This document shows, piece by piece, positions 53,019-63,407 of a DNA stretch of 64,000 bases. The stretch's first letter is position 1. The number at the start of each line of letters is the position of its first letter. This stretch comes from Candidatus Thalassospirochaeta sargassi (GTDB lineage: Bacteria; Spirochaetota; Spirochaetia; UBA9216). Where the stretch lies: the NCBI GenBank assembly GCA_028532855.1, contig JAQQAL010000035.1, forward strand, positions 61,950 to 125,949. Direction: 5' to 3'. The notes below the pieces were generated by a model, which did not search any database, had not been told where the DNA came from, and saw only the letters and a list, made by a program, of their open reading frames with translations. A program made the translations under genes and the position numbers.

Positions 53019-55634
53019 ATGGACAGATTCAGAAAAATCACCTTATTTATCGCTCTCACTGCAGCCGCCTTTCTACTTAACCGGTTCAGAATCGGAATAA
53101 TATTCGGCATAGATTTTATCGCCGGGTCAATACCGGTACTGCTATCCAGTGTAATATTAGGTCCTATAGCGGGCGCCGTGACAGCACTGGCCTCAGGTCT
53201 CTCAACCTACTCGCTCTGGAACCATTTCTATGCGGTTCCGGCTTTCATGCTTGAAGCTGTATTTGTAGGAATTTTTTTCAGAAAAACAAAGCTGAATCTT
53301 GTTCTAATAGAAATTTTTTACTGGTTTACTGTGGGTATAGCTACCGTATTTATCACTTATGTAATTTTCGGCGATTTATCTTTAAGCAGCATCCAGACAA
53401 TTGCCTTAAAACAAATTGTCAATGGAATCGTTAATTCAGTTATTGTAACAATCCTCTTTATAGCTTCAACCAGGTTGCTTCCGATTAAAGACTTCGACTA
53501 TAGCAGATTTAATAATATCGAAAGCATATTAACTTCCTTCATCACGGCAACAACAATTCTGGCTTTATTTGTAATTTTATCGTTTACCAGCAAGATAAAC
53601 GAAAAAAGATTCACCGAAGAAATTATAGAAAGACTTGAAAATTCTGTTCAGGAATCAGACTCCAACATTTCAGTCTGGTCCCGCGGATATTATAGTCTTG
53701 CTAGAATGCTCAGTACCTGCGCCAATCCTGAAATAGCTTATCTGGCTGCCGTTGAGGAGTATCAGGGACTTGAACATATTCTCCGCACTGATAATTTTGG
53801 AAACATTCTGGAGATGTACCCGGAAGATCCCAGTTTGACAGACTCTATCCCTATTCATGAAAACATCGAAAACATTGAAAACAGCATATTCTCATGTGCG
53901 AGATTCGGCACGTGTAATCACGAGCATCCAAGAATTGTCTTATACGTTCCATGCACCGGAAAAGATACAGAAGTCGGCTATCTTGTCATGCTGATTAATT
54001 TCAAGGAATTCATAGATCAACTTGTCCCGCATTTTTCCGCCTCAAGGCAAAGCTTTGAATTGATAGAAAAAAATAAAATCCTTGCATCCTATCAATATTC
54101 AGAAACGAAGGAACTCAGGCTTATGTATAAAGAGTCCGCTGATACTGTTTTTGAAAGATCTATTAGGGTTTGGTTAACCGGCGCGGATATTGCCAATATC
54201 GAGCGGTCAAAACAGGCAGTTTTTATTTATTCCAGCATCATGAACAGCACCGGTTGGGAAATTTATGTTGCAGAAACTGCAGAAGCCATGTTCAATCAAA
54301 TCTATGAAATCAATACCGATTATCTTGTTATTATCTGTATTTTTATAATAGCAACAGGAATTTTGTCATTCTTCCTTGTCAGCAGAATTGTAACCCCTCT
54401 GAAAACCATCTCGACTCTGATAAACAAGCTGCGCACAGACCCAGGATATTTGCCCGACAATGACTGGCCTGATACAAAAATTGTCGAAATAAGCTCAGTC
54501 AGCGATTATCTGCAACGACTGCTTGAAGCAGGAAGACGGCGGACTGAGGATTTAATGAAAAGCAATCAAAGACTTACCACAACCCTCATGTCAATCGGCG
54601 ATGCCGTCATTGTAAACGATGAGGAGAACAGGATATTGCTTTTTAATAAAAATGCAGCCGAACTCACTGAATGGAACGGGGAAGACGCTATCGGCTTGCC
54701 GGTAGATGAGGTGCTTCTGCTGAGAGCTCCGGATGAAGAGCTGGTCAGCAAAGGCAGACTCGGACGCTCGGAATACATCCTTACCTCAAAATCAGGAAAA
54801 AAATACAGAATCACAGGAATGGCTTCTCCCATAGTCGATAGCAGACGCTACCTGGGTTCCATAATTGTTTTCCATGATGAGACTAATCGGATAAGACGCG
54901 ATACCCAGCTTAAAAACGCCCAGAAAATGGAATCTATAGGGCTGCTGGCAGGGGGAATAGCTCATGACTTTAATAACCTTCTTACCGGAATAATGGGATA
55001 TGCGGATATTATTGATGCTAATCTTAAAGAAGATAATCAGCTTAAAGAATTTTCAACAGCGATTCTTGATACTGGAGAAAAAGCAGCTGATCTTGTCCAG
55101 CAGCTATTGTCCTTTGCCCGCAAAGGCAGCTTTATACGCACAAATGTTGAAATTAATCAGTTAATCGAAAAAACCACACACCTGATTTCCGCAGGAGGCT
55201 CAAAGGATATTCAGATAAAAAAAGAGCTCTCCAATGAAAAAATCGTTGTAAGAAGTGATGAGACGATGCTCCACAGCATGCTGCTGAATCTGGGTGTCAA
55301 TGCCCGCGATGCTATGCCGGAAGGGGGCACAATCACATTTTCTACCTCAATAGAGGAGCTTGATGCAGGCTACTGTCTTAATTCCGCATTCAGCCTTACT
55401 CCCGGTTTATTTGCATGTATAACTGTTTCAGATAGCGGCACTGGAATTTCAAAAGATAAGATAGAACAGGTTTTCGACCCCTTCTTTACAACAAAAGAAA
55501 TGGGCAAGGGGGTTGGTCTCGGTCTTGCAACTGTTTACGGTACAGTGATAGAGATGGAGGGGGCTATCAGCGTAGAAAGCACTGAGGGCAGGGGTACAAC
55601 CTTCAAGATTCTTCTGCCGATTTTAAAAACTTGA
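53019..55634 (+). CDS. Membrane sensor histidine kinase (PAS, HisKA, HATPase)
   Basis: The 871-residue protein begins [21 protein letters not shown] longer reading would run through the KamA gene on the other strand. Membrane helices occupy residues about 5-200, then one at about 225-245, an extracytoplasmic sensor (about 255-495), another helix (about 500-525), a PAS domain (about 590-690) and the kinase core. The phospho-acceptor His is in [17 protein letters not shown], the N box in [17 protein letters not shown], the G boxes in [10 protein letters not shown] and GLGLATVYG. No response regulator is adjacent. It is not an HHK with receiver. Confidence 0.88.
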   Translation: MDRFRKITLFIALTAAAFLLNRFRIGIIFGIDFIAGSIPVLLSSVILGPIAGAVTALASGLSTYSLWNHFYAVPAFMLEAVFVGIFFRKTKLNLVLIEIFYWFTVGIATVFITYVIFGDLSLSSIQTIALKQIVNGIVNSVIVTILFIASTRLLPIKDFDYSRFNNIESILTSFITATTILALFVILSFTSKINEKRFTEEIIERLENSVQESDSNISVWSRGYYSLARMLSTCANPEIAYLAAVEEYQGLEHILRTDNFGNILEMYPEDPSLTDSIPIHENIENIENSIFSCARFGTCNHEHPRIVLYVPCTGKDTEVGYLVMLINFKEFIDQLVPHFSASRQSFELIEKNKILASYQYSETKELRLMYKESADTVFERSIRVWLTGADIANIERSKQAVFIYSSIMNSTGWEIYVAETAEAMFNQIYEINTDYLVIICIFIIATGILSFFLVSRIVTPLKTISTLINKLRTDPGYLPDNDWPDTKIVEISSVSDYLQRLLEAGRRRTEDLMKSNQRLTTTLMSIGDAVIVNDEENRILLFNKNAAELTEWNGEDAIGLPVDEVLLLRAPDEELVSKGRLGRSEYILTSKSGKKYRITGMASPIVDSRRYLGSIIVFHDETNRIRRDTQLKNAQKMESIGLLAGGIAHDFNNLLTGIMGYADIIDANLKEDNQLKEFSTAILDTGEKAADLVQQLLSFARKGSFIRTNVEINQLIEKTTHLISAGGSKDIQIKKELSNEKIVVRSDETMLHSMLLNLGVNARDAMPEGGTITFSTSIEELDAGYCLNSAFSLTPGLFACITVSDSGTGISKDKIEQVFDPFFTTKEMGKGVGLGLATVYGTVIEMEGAISVESTEGRGTTFKILLPILKT

Positions 55635-55685
55635 CAAAAAGAACTCCTGCTCGTACTGTTAATCATCACATTAAAAGAGGAAAAA

Positions 55686-57023
55686 ATGAGTAATAAAAAA
55701 GAGGGAATGAAGGCATATTACGGTATAACCTTTTTAATCGGTCTGGGCTTCTTCACAATGGGGTTAATGGACCCGCTGTATGATACCTATGTACCGATGT
55801 TTCTCAGCAACTTTCTGTCCTCCGACAGCCTCGTCGGCGGAATCATGGGCCTGGACAATTTCTTCGCAATCCTGCTGATACCGGTTGTATCCGCAATTTC
55901 CGACCGCACAAAAACACCTATCGGCCGTCGAATGCCTTACATCATTACGATGCTGCCGGCTACGGCTATACTATTTTCAATGCTGCCCGGTGCAGCTCTG
56001 AAATCACTGGCGTTTCTGATTATATGTATATTCTTTCTGAACCTGTTTAAACAGTCGGTACGTGGCCCTGTTGTAGCCCTGATGCCTGATATTATCCCCG
56101 GCGAATATCGTTCAGAGGCAAACGGTGTAATCAACACAATGGGAGGGATTGCCGCTATAGTAGGAACCGTCGGACTGGCGAAACTATATGACGTAAAGGT
56201 TAGAATACCGCTTTTCGGCGACAGTATTGTCCCCTTCGCTGCTGCTGATACCGGCAGTGAAACAACCTATATAGGAAAACTACCGTTTGTTATTTCAGCA
56301 GTGCTTGTTATTATCGCTGTTATTCTACTGTTCTTTTTTGTAAAAGAAAAAAAGAACCCCGAAGGATCGGAAGAGAAATCTCCGCCTGTTTTCCAGTCTC
56401 TTAAGCTGATTTTTACATCAAGCGACAAGAGTGCATTTTTCATCCTGCTGTCACTGCTGTGCTGGTTTATTGCCTATCAGGGAGTTCTGCCCTGGGTCGG
56501 AATCTACTCAAAAGAGTTTCTTCAGCTTTCACCCGGAAATGCCGCATTGTCGGCAGGCATGGTAGGAATAGCCTATGCAATCTTCGCTATTCCGTCGGGT
56601 ATAGTAGCTCACAAAATAGGAAGAAAAAAGGTAATTCGATTTTCACTTATCCTTGTCGGAATAGTTCTTGTCCTATGCTTCCTGCACTATCCCGTCACAT
56701 CAGCAATGGGGATAAGCGGCAGCGCCCGCTACCTGAGCTTTTGGGCATTGCTTTTTCTGTTCGGAATTTTCTGGGTCAGCATTGTCACAAATTCTTTCCC
56801 GATGCTTTGGCAGATGGCAACCTACTCAGACATGGGTATTTATACCGGACTGTACTACTTCTTTTCACAGGCTGCAGGAATAATCGCACCCATACTGACC
56901 GGCGCTTTACGAGACCTTTTCGGCGACCGGGCAATATTCATCAACGGCGCATTTTTCATGCTTGTTGCGTTTATACTGATGAGTTTCGTAACCAAGGGTG
57001 AGCCTGAGAAAAAAACAGTTTAA
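55686..57023 (+). CDS. MFS transporter, GPH/SLC45-like
   Basis: The 445-residue protein has 12 hydrophobic helices. The loop 2-3 signature is DRTKTPIGRRMPYIITMLP (residues about 75-93). Other family features are DIIPGEYRSEANGVINTMGG and the last cytosolic ends (RDLFGDRA). Probably imports a glycoside or sugar with H+ or Na+. It starts 51 nt after the kinase stop in the same direction, with RBS AGAGG. Confidence 0.83.
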   Translation: MSNKKEGMKAYYGITFLIGLGFFTMGLMDPLYDTYVPMFLSNFLSSDSLVGGIMGLDNFFAILLIPVVSAISDRTKTPIGRRMPYIITMLPATAILFSMLPGAALKSLAFLIICIFFLNLFKQSVRGPVVALMPDIIPGEYRSEANGVINTMGGIAAIVGTVGLAKLYDVKVRIPLFGDSIVPFAAADTGSETTYIGKLPFVISAVLVIIAVILLFFFVKEKKNPEGSEEKSPPVFQSLKLIFTSSDKSAFFILLSLLCWFIAYQGVLPWVGIYSKEFLQLSPGNAALSAGMVGIAYAIFAIPSGIVAHKIGRKKVIRFSLILVGIVLVLCFLHYPVTSAMGISGSARYLSFWALLFLFGIFWVSIVTNSFPMLWQMATYSDMGIYTGLYYFFSQAAGIIAPILTGALRDLFGDRAIFINGAFFMLVAFILMSFVTKGEPEKKTV

Positions 57024-57040
57024 CCTTAAAAACGAGATAG

Positions 57041-57075
57041 AAAAGCCGGCCTGATCAGTATCAGCGCCGGCTTTT
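57041..57075 (+). terminator. Terminator of the MFS gene (bidirectional)
   Basis: Arms aaaagccggc (57041-57050) and gccggctttt (57066-57075) pair perfectly over 10 bp with a 15-nt loop. The A- and T-rich ends allow termination from both strands. Confidence 0.85.
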
Positions 57076-57094
57076 ATTCAGGTAAAAAGATATA

Positions 57095-58051
57095 TTATTC
57101 TACAGCCGCTCTGCCTTCATCTATACCTGTATTATTCAAAACCCAATTGCTGATTTTTGCAATTGCCCAGGGACCGTAGATTCCGGCAGTTAGGACAGTA
57201 AGCAGACCCTGTCCCCAGATAAGCCCCCAGCCTTTTCCAGTTTTTCCGTCAAAACCGAAACCGCCGCGCACCAGTCCTTCATCATCAATAAAGACACTGC
57301 CGTTCACTAAATAGCTGTATATTTTTACAACGGCTGCCGGATAATAGATGAAACAGGTTATCAGACAGAGAAGAAGCTGAGGGATAAGAAATCCTGCAAA
57401 ACTCTTCATACTATTTCTGAATTCAAGCCGGTACGAACCTAAACGTATATTCAGAAGCCATACGAAATAATAGTACATGAAGGGAATGATGATAAGAAAC
57501 AGGAATACCATGAACAGAAAAGTCGGGACCGCTATTGCTCCGGCATTGCTGTACGCATAAGAATCAATTCTGGCCTGCATTAGAATCACAAAAAGCACCG
57601 TAAGAATGATAAGGGGAAGATACAGGGTAAGAAGAATGTACTTCAGAAGCTTTCCGGGGCTGCTTAAAAACTCGCCGCTGTCTTCTTTATAGCTGAGCCT
57701 GCTCAGACAGTAATCGGCAAGGTTTCTTATCATCCAGGGGCTGTAGATTCCTAAAGTGATAATTGTCAAGAGATACCACTTCAGCATTTTTGGTGCGAAC
57801 TCACCGACGCTTCCGCTGAATGCAAATCCTTCATCCCGGAAGGACACGGAGGGGACAATGTAAATGAGTACAGCAATCCATAACAGCATATAAAGATAAG
57901 ACTGCACAATCGATGCAAGCGATGATAATAACGGCAGACTATCGTTCGTAGCGGTTGAAAATATAATAATCACGATCAGGGGAATTAAAAACAAGAGGTA
58001 GCGTTTGAAGAACCCTCTTCCCTCAATAACAGATTTCAAATTAATTTTCAT
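57095..58051 (-). CDS. DUF898 (YjgN-like) membrane protein
   Basis: The 318-residue protein has about six hydrophobic segments and two copies of the DUF898 signature: WYLLTIITLGIYSPWMIRNL (about 92-111) and LTVLTAGIYGPWAIAKISNW (about 285-304). Function of the family unknown. It is single, with convergent terminators at both sides. Confidence 0.8.
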   Translation of the reverse strand: MKINLKSVIEGRGFFKRYLLFLIPLIVIIIFSTATNDSLPLLSSLASIVQSYLYMLLWIAVLIYIVPSVSFRDEGFAFSGSVGEFAPKMLKWYLLTIITLGIYSPWMIRNLADYCLSRLSYKEDSGEFLSSPGKLLKYILLTLYLPLIILTVLFVILMQARIDSYAYSNAGAIAVPTFLFMVFLFLIIIPFMYYYFVWLLNIRLGSYRLEFRNSMKSFAGFLIPQLLLCLITCFIYYPAAVVKIYSYLVNGSVFIDDEGLVRGGFGFDGKTGKGWGLIWGQGLLTVLTAGIYGPWAIAKISNWVLNNTGIDEGRAAVE

Positions 58052-58120
58052 GGTATCTCCTTTTAAAAAATTTACTTACTGATCATATTACCACAGCATT
58101 CCGCGGCTGACAGTATAAAC

Positions 58121-58152
58121 AAAAAAAATCGGCCCGCCAAAGCGGAACCGAT
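58121..58152 (-). terminator. Terminator of the polA-coaE-SPOR operon
   Basis: On the minus strand ATCGGTTCCGC...GCGGGCCGAT (58128-58152) forms an interrupted stem, followed by eight T (58120-58127). Confidence 0.8.
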
Positions 58153-58191
58153 CAAAACCCATTGTTATAAACTTTTTTAAATAATCAGGGC

Positions 58192-58902
58192 CTATCTAGT
58201 TACATATACCTCTGAGATGTAACTGCCCTCAAAACCCTTCACTGCCTTGATCCAGCTTAAAAATTTATCAGCTTCATTCTGATCGGCGTAAGGACCGAGT
58301 CTGACCCTGTAATAATCTGTACCGTTGACATTAGTCGTTGATATGGTGCTTGAAGCTCCGTTTTCAGTAAGCCTGGCCTTAACATCCGAAGCCTTCGATA
58401 ATGTAGAAAAAGAACCGGCCTGAATCCAGTATTCAGTTATTTTCTCTGCCTTTTTAGCATCGGGAACAGCCGGTTTTTCGACTGCAGCTGTTTTTACCGG
58501 AGCTGCCGGTTGTATATCCACTACCGGAACTTCTTTAACCGGTTCGCTTTCAGGTATTTCGAGAGTGATGGTCCCGCCCTCAGCCTGGGGTGTTTCAGCT
58601 GTTTCAGTTTCAGTTTCAGTTTCAGTTTCATTTTCCGGGAGCCCGTACACCAACTCGTCAGCTACAACTACAAATTCTTCGGTATTCTCTTCCGGCTCTT
58701 CAAGTCCGGGAAAAGTGTCGTCCTGTCTTACCCATTCTACTGCATCAAATCCAGCGCTACCTGTATTAACCGCTCCGCCAGTCTCACCTGCAGTATTTAT
58801 ACTCTGCTCGGTCGGCAGAAACCAGAAAAATCCGACAGCTACAACTACTATTACACAAACACCTATTCCGATAATAATCCACAGTGTTTTTCTATCTTCC
58901 AT
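58192..58902 (-). CDS. SPOR-domain membrane protein
   Basis: The 236-residue protein begins MEDRKTLWIIIGIGVCVIVV; the ATG at 58902 follows AAGGGAAGAG inside the end of coaE. It has one membrane helix (about 6-28), an acidic Thr-Glu linker with a TETE run, and a C-terminal SPOR domain (about 160-236; EYWIQAGSFSTLSKASDVKA, RVRLGPYADQNEADKFLSWI). SPOR domains bind denuded peptidoglycan at division sites. It is last of the polA operon. Confidence 0.87.
   Translation of the reverse strand: MEDRKTLWIIIGIGVCVIVVVAVGFFWFLPTEQSINTAGETGGAVNTGSAGFDAVEWVRQDDTFPGLEEPEENTEEFVVVADELVYGLPENETETETETETAETPQAEGGTITLEIPESEPVKEVPVVDIQPAAPVKTAAVEKPAVPDAKKAEKITEYWIQAGSFSTLSKASDVKARLTENGASSTISTTNVNGTDYYRVRLGPYADQNEADKFLSWIKAVKGFEGSYISEVYVTR
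58601..58630. repeat. Hexanucleotide repeat (gtttca)5
   Basis: Five perfect gtttca units encode Glu-Thr repeats in the linker of the SPOR protein, with a sixth partial unit just upstream. Slippage would change linker length without shifting frame. Confidence 0.7.
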
Positions 58903-59509
58903 CTCTTCCCTTCTGCACAATATTGGAGATAACGGCGTCAAGACCACGCCTAAGCGAATCTAAATCTGATCCGTTAACCACTCTATAAATATCGACAGAA
59001 TTCAGGGATGGTTTAGGTTTGAGTTGTCTTTGGGAGTAAATTCTTTTCAGAACCGATTTCAGTCCGGTATTATCCCGGTTCATTCCACGCCGGATTCTTC
59101 TGCACAGCGGGGCTTCAATCCAGATTATGCAGTCGCATAATTCATCAAGTTTCATTTTATGCAGAATTGCGGCATTTACAATTACGTGTCGGGCACCGGC
59201 GGCCGTATATTCTTTGATAAGCCTGGCGGTCTCATCCTTCATCCACGGGTGCGATATTGCCTCAAGTTTTTTAAGTGCTGCAGGGTCTGAAAAAACGATC
59301 TCACCCAGAGCTCTCCGGTTGACGGACCGCCCCTTCTCATCTGATTTAATAACCTCTGCACCGAAATTCTGCTCAATTCGCTCAATGTTTGCGGAAAGAG
59401 CCTGATGCCCAAGCTTATCAACATCAATTGAAGGTATGCCCTCCTCTATCAGAATGGCTTCGGCAGCATTTTTTCCGGCGCAGTATTTTCCAGTCAGCCC
59501 TATTACCAT
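58892..59509 (-). CDS. coaE: Dephospho-CoA kinase
   Basis: The 205-residue protein begins MVIGLTGKYCAGKNAAEAIL with a P-loop variant GxxxAGKN, then IPSIDVDKLGHQAL, and the lid region FSDPAALKKLEAISHPWMKD. It phosphorylates dephospho-CoA in the last step of CoA synthesis. The start overlaps polA by one base (TGATG) and the end overlaps the SPOR gene by 11 nt. Confidence 0.87.
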   Translation of the reverse strand: MVIGLTGKYCAGKNAAEAILIEEGIPSIDVDKLGHQALSANIERIEQNFGAEVIKSDEKGRSVNRRALGEIVFSDPAALKKLEAISHPWMKDETARLIKEYTAAGARHVIVNAAILHKMKLDELCDCIIWIEAPLCRRIRRGMNRDNTGLKSVLKRIYSQRQLKPKPSLNSVDIYRVVNGSDLDSLRRGLDAVISNIVQKGRDGR

Positions 59510-62346
59510 CAGTGCAGCTCACCCCAGTTATTCCCTGTCTCAATAGAAACACGTAGAGGAACATCGAGTTTGATTACCGATTCCATTGTTTCGCGAACAA
59601 AGCTTTTCATTTCATCAATTTCATGATCAGGCACCTCGAAGATCAGCTCATCATGTACCTGCAGCAGCAGTTTGGATTTAAAGCCGCGCTCCTGAAGACC
59701 GCTGTTTATTTTAAGCATTGCGAGCTTCACAATGTCGGCAGCCGAGCCCTGAATAGGAGTATTGAGCGCTATACGCTCAGCGCCGGCGCGTTCAGTAGCG
59801 TTCCTGCTGTTAATCCCGTGAATATAGCGTTCGTGCCCCATGATGGTTCTAACTGTACCGGTTTCCCTCGCCTCGTCACCGATTTTCTCTATAAATTCCT
59901 GAATGCGGCTGTAGCGGTTGAAATAGGCCCCTATAAATTCATCTGCCTGTTTCCGGGGTATCTTCAGCTCACGGGAAAGCCTGAAGGCCGACATACCGTA
60001 CATAACGCCGAAATTGATGGTCTTCGCAACGCGGCGCTGCTCGGCTGTGACCATCTCGGGAAAAACGCCGAAGATCATTGCAGCAGTCTGTTTATGTACG
60101 TCCTCACCCTCGGTAAAGGCCTTCTGCAGACCCTCGTCGCCGGAAAGATGAGCAAGCACAACAAGCTCAATCTGAGAATAATCCGCGCTTAAAAACTTGC
60201 AGCCGTCGGCCGGAATGAAAGCCTCACGAATCTTCCTGCCGTTTTCGGATTTGATTGGTATATTCTGAAGGTTCGGGTCCTTAGACGAAAGCCGGCCGGT
60301 TGCCGTTCCGGTCTGAATGAGCTGTGTATGGATTCGGCCTGTCTCAGGGTTAATCAGCACTGGAAGGGTATCTATATAGGTAGATTTAAGCTTTGCAAGA
60401 CCGCGGTGCTCAAGGATCTTCTCAGGAACAGGATCCTGTTCCGCGAGGATTTCCAGAACCTGAACATTTGTAGAATAGCCTGTTTTCGTTTTTTTTACGG
60501 GTTTTAAGCCCCGCTTTTCAAAAAGAATCTCCTGAAGCTGCTTGGTTGAATTGATATTAAATTCTTCCCCGCAGAGCTCATATATTTCTTCTTTTATTTT
60601 CTTAAGCTGCTCACCCACCTCAATACCGAAATCCTGCAGAAATTCGGGATTAAGGTTTATCCCCCTCATCTCCATGTCGGCAAGTATCTTCACAAGAGGC
60701 AGTTCAAGAGTCTCAAACAGTTCGGTTTTGCCCCGTTCTTCAATCTCGGGAGCAAACGATTTGTACAGCCTGAATGTTATATCAGCATCCTCAGCCGCGT
60801 ACAGGACAGCGGAGTCAAGAGGCACACGGTCGAAGGTTTCATCCTTTCCTACAATATCCGCGTAGTGTACTGTGCTGTAACCCAGGGCGCGCTCAGCAAG
60901 CAGGTCCATATTATAAGAACCAAGGCTTGAATCCAGGATCCATGCCGCGGTCATTGTGTCGAAGGCGATGTTCTTAATCTCTATGCCCCATCTCTTCATC
61001 ACCTTGTAGTCGTATTTAATATTCTGACCGATGAGTTTAAGCGATTCATCCTCCAGGATTTCCCGAAGCGCTTCGCGAAGCTCATCCTCATCAAACCAGG
61101 TTTTTACCTCAGGGTTCGCTTCCTGGGCGGGGTCCGATCCAACCTCAGCAGCAGCTACAGCCGCCTTGAAGGGGATGTAGCATCCTTTGCCGGCTTCAAC
61201 CGAAAGGGAAAAACCCACAGGCACTGCCTTCATTGAATCAAGGTCGGTTGTTTCGGTATCAAAAGCAAACCAGCCGGCTTTTTTCACCCTCGCTACCCAT
61301 TGCCGGAGTGCTTCAATTGTCGTAACCGCCTCGTACTCGCCCGGACCTCCGGCAACACCGTTCCTGGCTCCGAGACCGGAAATCCCCGCATAGACTATTT
61401 CAGCCCGGGGCGTAGTATTTACAGTCTTGCGGGGTACTTTTGCTGAACCGCCGCCATCATCAGCAGAGGAACTGCTCTTACCGTCTATTCTGTCGGCTAT
61501 GCTGTTTACTTCATATTTTCTTAGCACCCGGGCCCCAGCGTCCCGGTCCAGCTCAGTGCATGGCAGATCTTCAGGGCCGGCTGTAAGTCCGAAATCATAG
61601 GCAAGGGTCACAAGTTCCCTGCTGAGAAAGGCGTTTTCCCTGTCTGCTTCAAGCTTCTTCTTTACACCGGCTGAATGTGAATCAAGCCTATCATACACAC
61701 CTTCAAGGGTATCAAACTCCGACAGCAGCTTCACAGCAGTCTTAGGGCCAATGCCCTTCACACCCGGCACATTGTCCGCCGAGTCGCCTGTAAGCGCCAG
61801 GTAGTCAATTATCTGATCAGGCCTTACCCCCCAGACATCTGCCACATCGGGTTCATCGAGAATCTGGTAATCTCCCTTGTCGGGCTTCATTATCTTCACT
61901 CCGCTGCCGACCAGCTGAAGCAGATCCTTGTCACCGGTGATAATGTAGCACTCACGCCCTTCTTCGACACATTTCTTTGCGAAATATGCAATAATATCGT
62001 CGGCCTCGTAGCCGTCCATTCTGACGGACTTGATATTCATGGCCTTGAGAACTTCCTTAATAACAGGAACCTGGGCGTGAAGATCATCGGGGGCTTTCTC
62101 CCGGTTGGCCTTATACTCCGGATAGCGTTCATGCCTGAAGGTCGGTGTGGTGGAATCCAGCACAACACCGAAAAACTCGGGTTTATGATTCTCAAAAAGA
62201 GCTGCGATCGAACGGAAAAATCCGAAGACGGCAGAGGTGTTGAAGCCCTCTGAATTAAGAAGGGGCCGGTTTATAAAGGCAAAATAGGAACGGTATATCA
62301 GACTGTATCCGTCAAGCAGATATAGCGCTTTTTTTTCTTCTTTCAT
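59509..62346 (-). CDS. polA: DNA polymerase I
   Basis: The 945-residue protein has a 5'-3' exonuclease (residues 1-290; ALYLLDGYSLIYRSYFAF, SGDSADNVPGVKGIGPKTAV), a 3'-5' proofreading domain with intact DxE (FAFDTETTDLDSM, about 362), and the polymerase domain (about 600-945) with LSADYSQIELVVLAHLS, KTINFGVMYGMSAF and VHDELIFEVP. It repairs and removes RNA primers. All three active sites appear present. It overlaps the upstream gene by 4 nt. Confidence 0.97.
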   Translation of the reverse strand: MKEEKKALYLLDGYSLIYRSYFAFINRPLLNSEGFNTSAVFGFFRSIAALFENHKPEFFGVVLDSTTPTFRHERYPEYKANREKAPDDLHAQVPVIKEVLKAMNIKSVRMDGYEADDIIAYFAKKCVEEGRECYIITGDKDLLQLVGSGVKIMKPDKGDYQILDEPDVADVWGVRPDQIIDYLALTGDSADNVPGVKGIGPKTAVKLLSEFDTLEGVYDRLDSHSAGVKKKLEADRENAFLSRELVTLAYDFGLTAGPEDLPCTELDRDAGARVLRKYEVNSIADRIDGKSSSSADDGGGSAKVPRKTVNTTPRAEIVYAGISGLGARNGVAGGPGEYEAVTTIEALRQWVARVKKAGWFAFDTETTDLDSMKAVPVGFSLSVEAGKGCYIPFKAAVAAAEVGSDPAQEANPEVKTWFDEDELREALREILEDESLKLIGQNIKYDYKVMKRWGIEIKNIAFDTMTAAWILDSSLGSYNMDLLAERALGYSTVHYADIVGKDETFDRVPLDSAVLYAAEDADITFRLYKSFAPEIEERGKTELFETLELPLVKILADMEMRGINLNPEFLQDFGIEVGEQLKKIKEEIYELCGEEFNINSTKQLQEILFEKRGLKPVKKTKTGYSTNVQVLEILAEQDPVPEKILEHRGLAKLKSTYIDTLPVLINPETGRIHTQLIQTGTATGRLSSKDPNLQNIPIKSENGRKIREAFIPADGCKFLSADYSQIELVVLAHLSGDEGLQKAFTEGEDVHKQTAAMIFGVFPEMVTAEQRRVAKTINFGVMYGMSAFRLSRELKIPRKQADEFIGAYFNRYSRIQEFIEKIGDEARETGTVRTIMGHERYIHGINSRNATERAGAERIALNTPIQGSAADIVKLAMLKINSGLQERGFKSKLLLQVHDELIFEVPDHEIDEMKSFVRETMESVIKLDVPLRVSIETGNNWGELH

Positions 62347-62756
62347 ATTTCAATATCCATAATTGTCGGGTTATTACCTGAATAATATACTCTGCGCGTC
62401 GATTGTGGAAGTTTTATCCTGTTTATTTTATGCTCAATTTCCTTCATGCTGGCTTTCAGCTGTTTTATATTGGCTGAAATCTGAGTTTGAGCCTTCTTCT
62501 TCATGCTGTCTATGTTTTTCAGACGGTTTACGCTGTCATTATCAACTTCAAGCTTTTCCATGTAGGTGTAAACTGATTTAGTAAGTGAAATTATAGATTC
62601 AACGGTTTCTTTTTCCAAACCGGCATGCAGGAGCAGTTTTTTTTCATCAGTTTTGCTGATATCTTCAGCTTCAAGCAGCAATATCCTGTTCAGAGAATTG
62701 TATTTATCTTCAAGTTGAGTCAGATAAAGTTTAACTGTGTCGGCGGCTTTTCCCAT
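62343..62756 (-). CDS. Coiled-coil protein upstream of polA
   Basis: The 137-residue protein is almost wholly helical (for example YMEKLEVDNDSVNRLKNIDS; KKKAQTQISANIKQLKASM). The ATGA overlap with polA means translational coupling. It lies between FliS and PolA. A FlgN-like flagellar chaperone role is possible from neighbourhood and helicity but has no motif support. Confidence 0.55.
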   Translation of the reverse strand: MGKAADTVKLYLTQLEDKYNSLNRILLLEAEDISKTDEKKLLLHAGLEKETVESIISLTKSVYTYMEKLEVDNDSVNRLKNIDSMKKKAQTQISANIKQLKASMKEIEHKINRIKLPQSTRRVYYSGNNPTIMDIEI

Positions 62757-62841
62757 AAGGGAATTTACCAGATTATAAAGCTAAAGTAAAACGATTATGA
62801 GGATAAATGATGTGAGATGATAATTTTGAACAGTCTGCTCG

Positions 62842-63267
62842 TCAACCCGCGATGTTAACTCCGCCGGGGACACCGTTAGGGGTATTTCCGACTTTAGCGA
62901 AGACCTGAGCCCACGCATCTTTAAGATCTTTAACCATATCAAGAATAGGAATTATCAGTTCCGCGTTTTTCTGAACATTAGCCTGCATCAGCTGCTGATT
63001 GAAAAAGACATAGAGGCTGTAGAGATTCTTTGCGATCTCCCCGCCCTTGTCGAAATCAAGTGAAACCATCAATTCGGTAATGATATCCTGAGCCTTAATT
63101 ATTGCATTATTGACAGTATCAAGCCTGGTTTGCTCTTTTCCCAGTTCAGTCGCGGCAATCTGCATCTGCCGGACGGCCTCTTCATAAAGCATGATAATAA
63201 GTTTGCCCTGGCTAGCCGTCTTGATGTTGGTCTCACGATAAGCGTTTAATGGATTTAGATTGCTCAA
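62842..63267 (-). CDS. fliS: Flagellar export chaperone FliS
   Basis: Starting at TTG 63267 gives 141 residues that begin SNLNPLNAYRETNIKTASQG, matching FliS from its first residues (NPYxxYxxTxVxTASPxKLI). GGGAG lies 8 nt upstream of that TTG. The upstream ATG at 63282 would add five residues but has no RBS. Then comes LIIMLYEEAVRQMQIAATEL and a helical core. FliS binds flagellin in the cytosol before export. Flagellin is not in the window. Confidence 0.88.
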   Translation of the reverse strand: MSNLNPLNAYRETNIKTASQGKLIIMLYEEAVRQMQIAATELGKEQTRLDTVNNAIIKAQDIITELMVSLDFDKGGEIAKNLYSLYVFFNQQLMQANVQKNAELIIPILDMVKDLKDAWAQVFAKVGNTPNGVPGGVNIAG

Positions 63268-63373
63268 GATACCATCTCCCATGATAAAGTCTAAGCGCCG
63301 GCTAAGGCGCCTTTCTATTTATCGACCCAAAACAAAACTGCTTTAGGTTTTTTTCAAAAAATTTATATATCAC

Positions 63374-63406
63374 CGGGTAACATTCGGAACTATCCTCCGT
63401 TACCCG
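63374..63406 (-). terminator. Stem-loop after the deacetylase gene (weak)
   Basis: Arms cgggtaac (63374-63381) and gttacccg (63399-63406) pair over 8 bp; a T-run (63355-63363 side) is about 10 nt from the stem. It may end the deacetylase transcript before fliS, or serve as an mRNA stem. Confidence 0.4.
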
Positions 63407-63407
63407 A

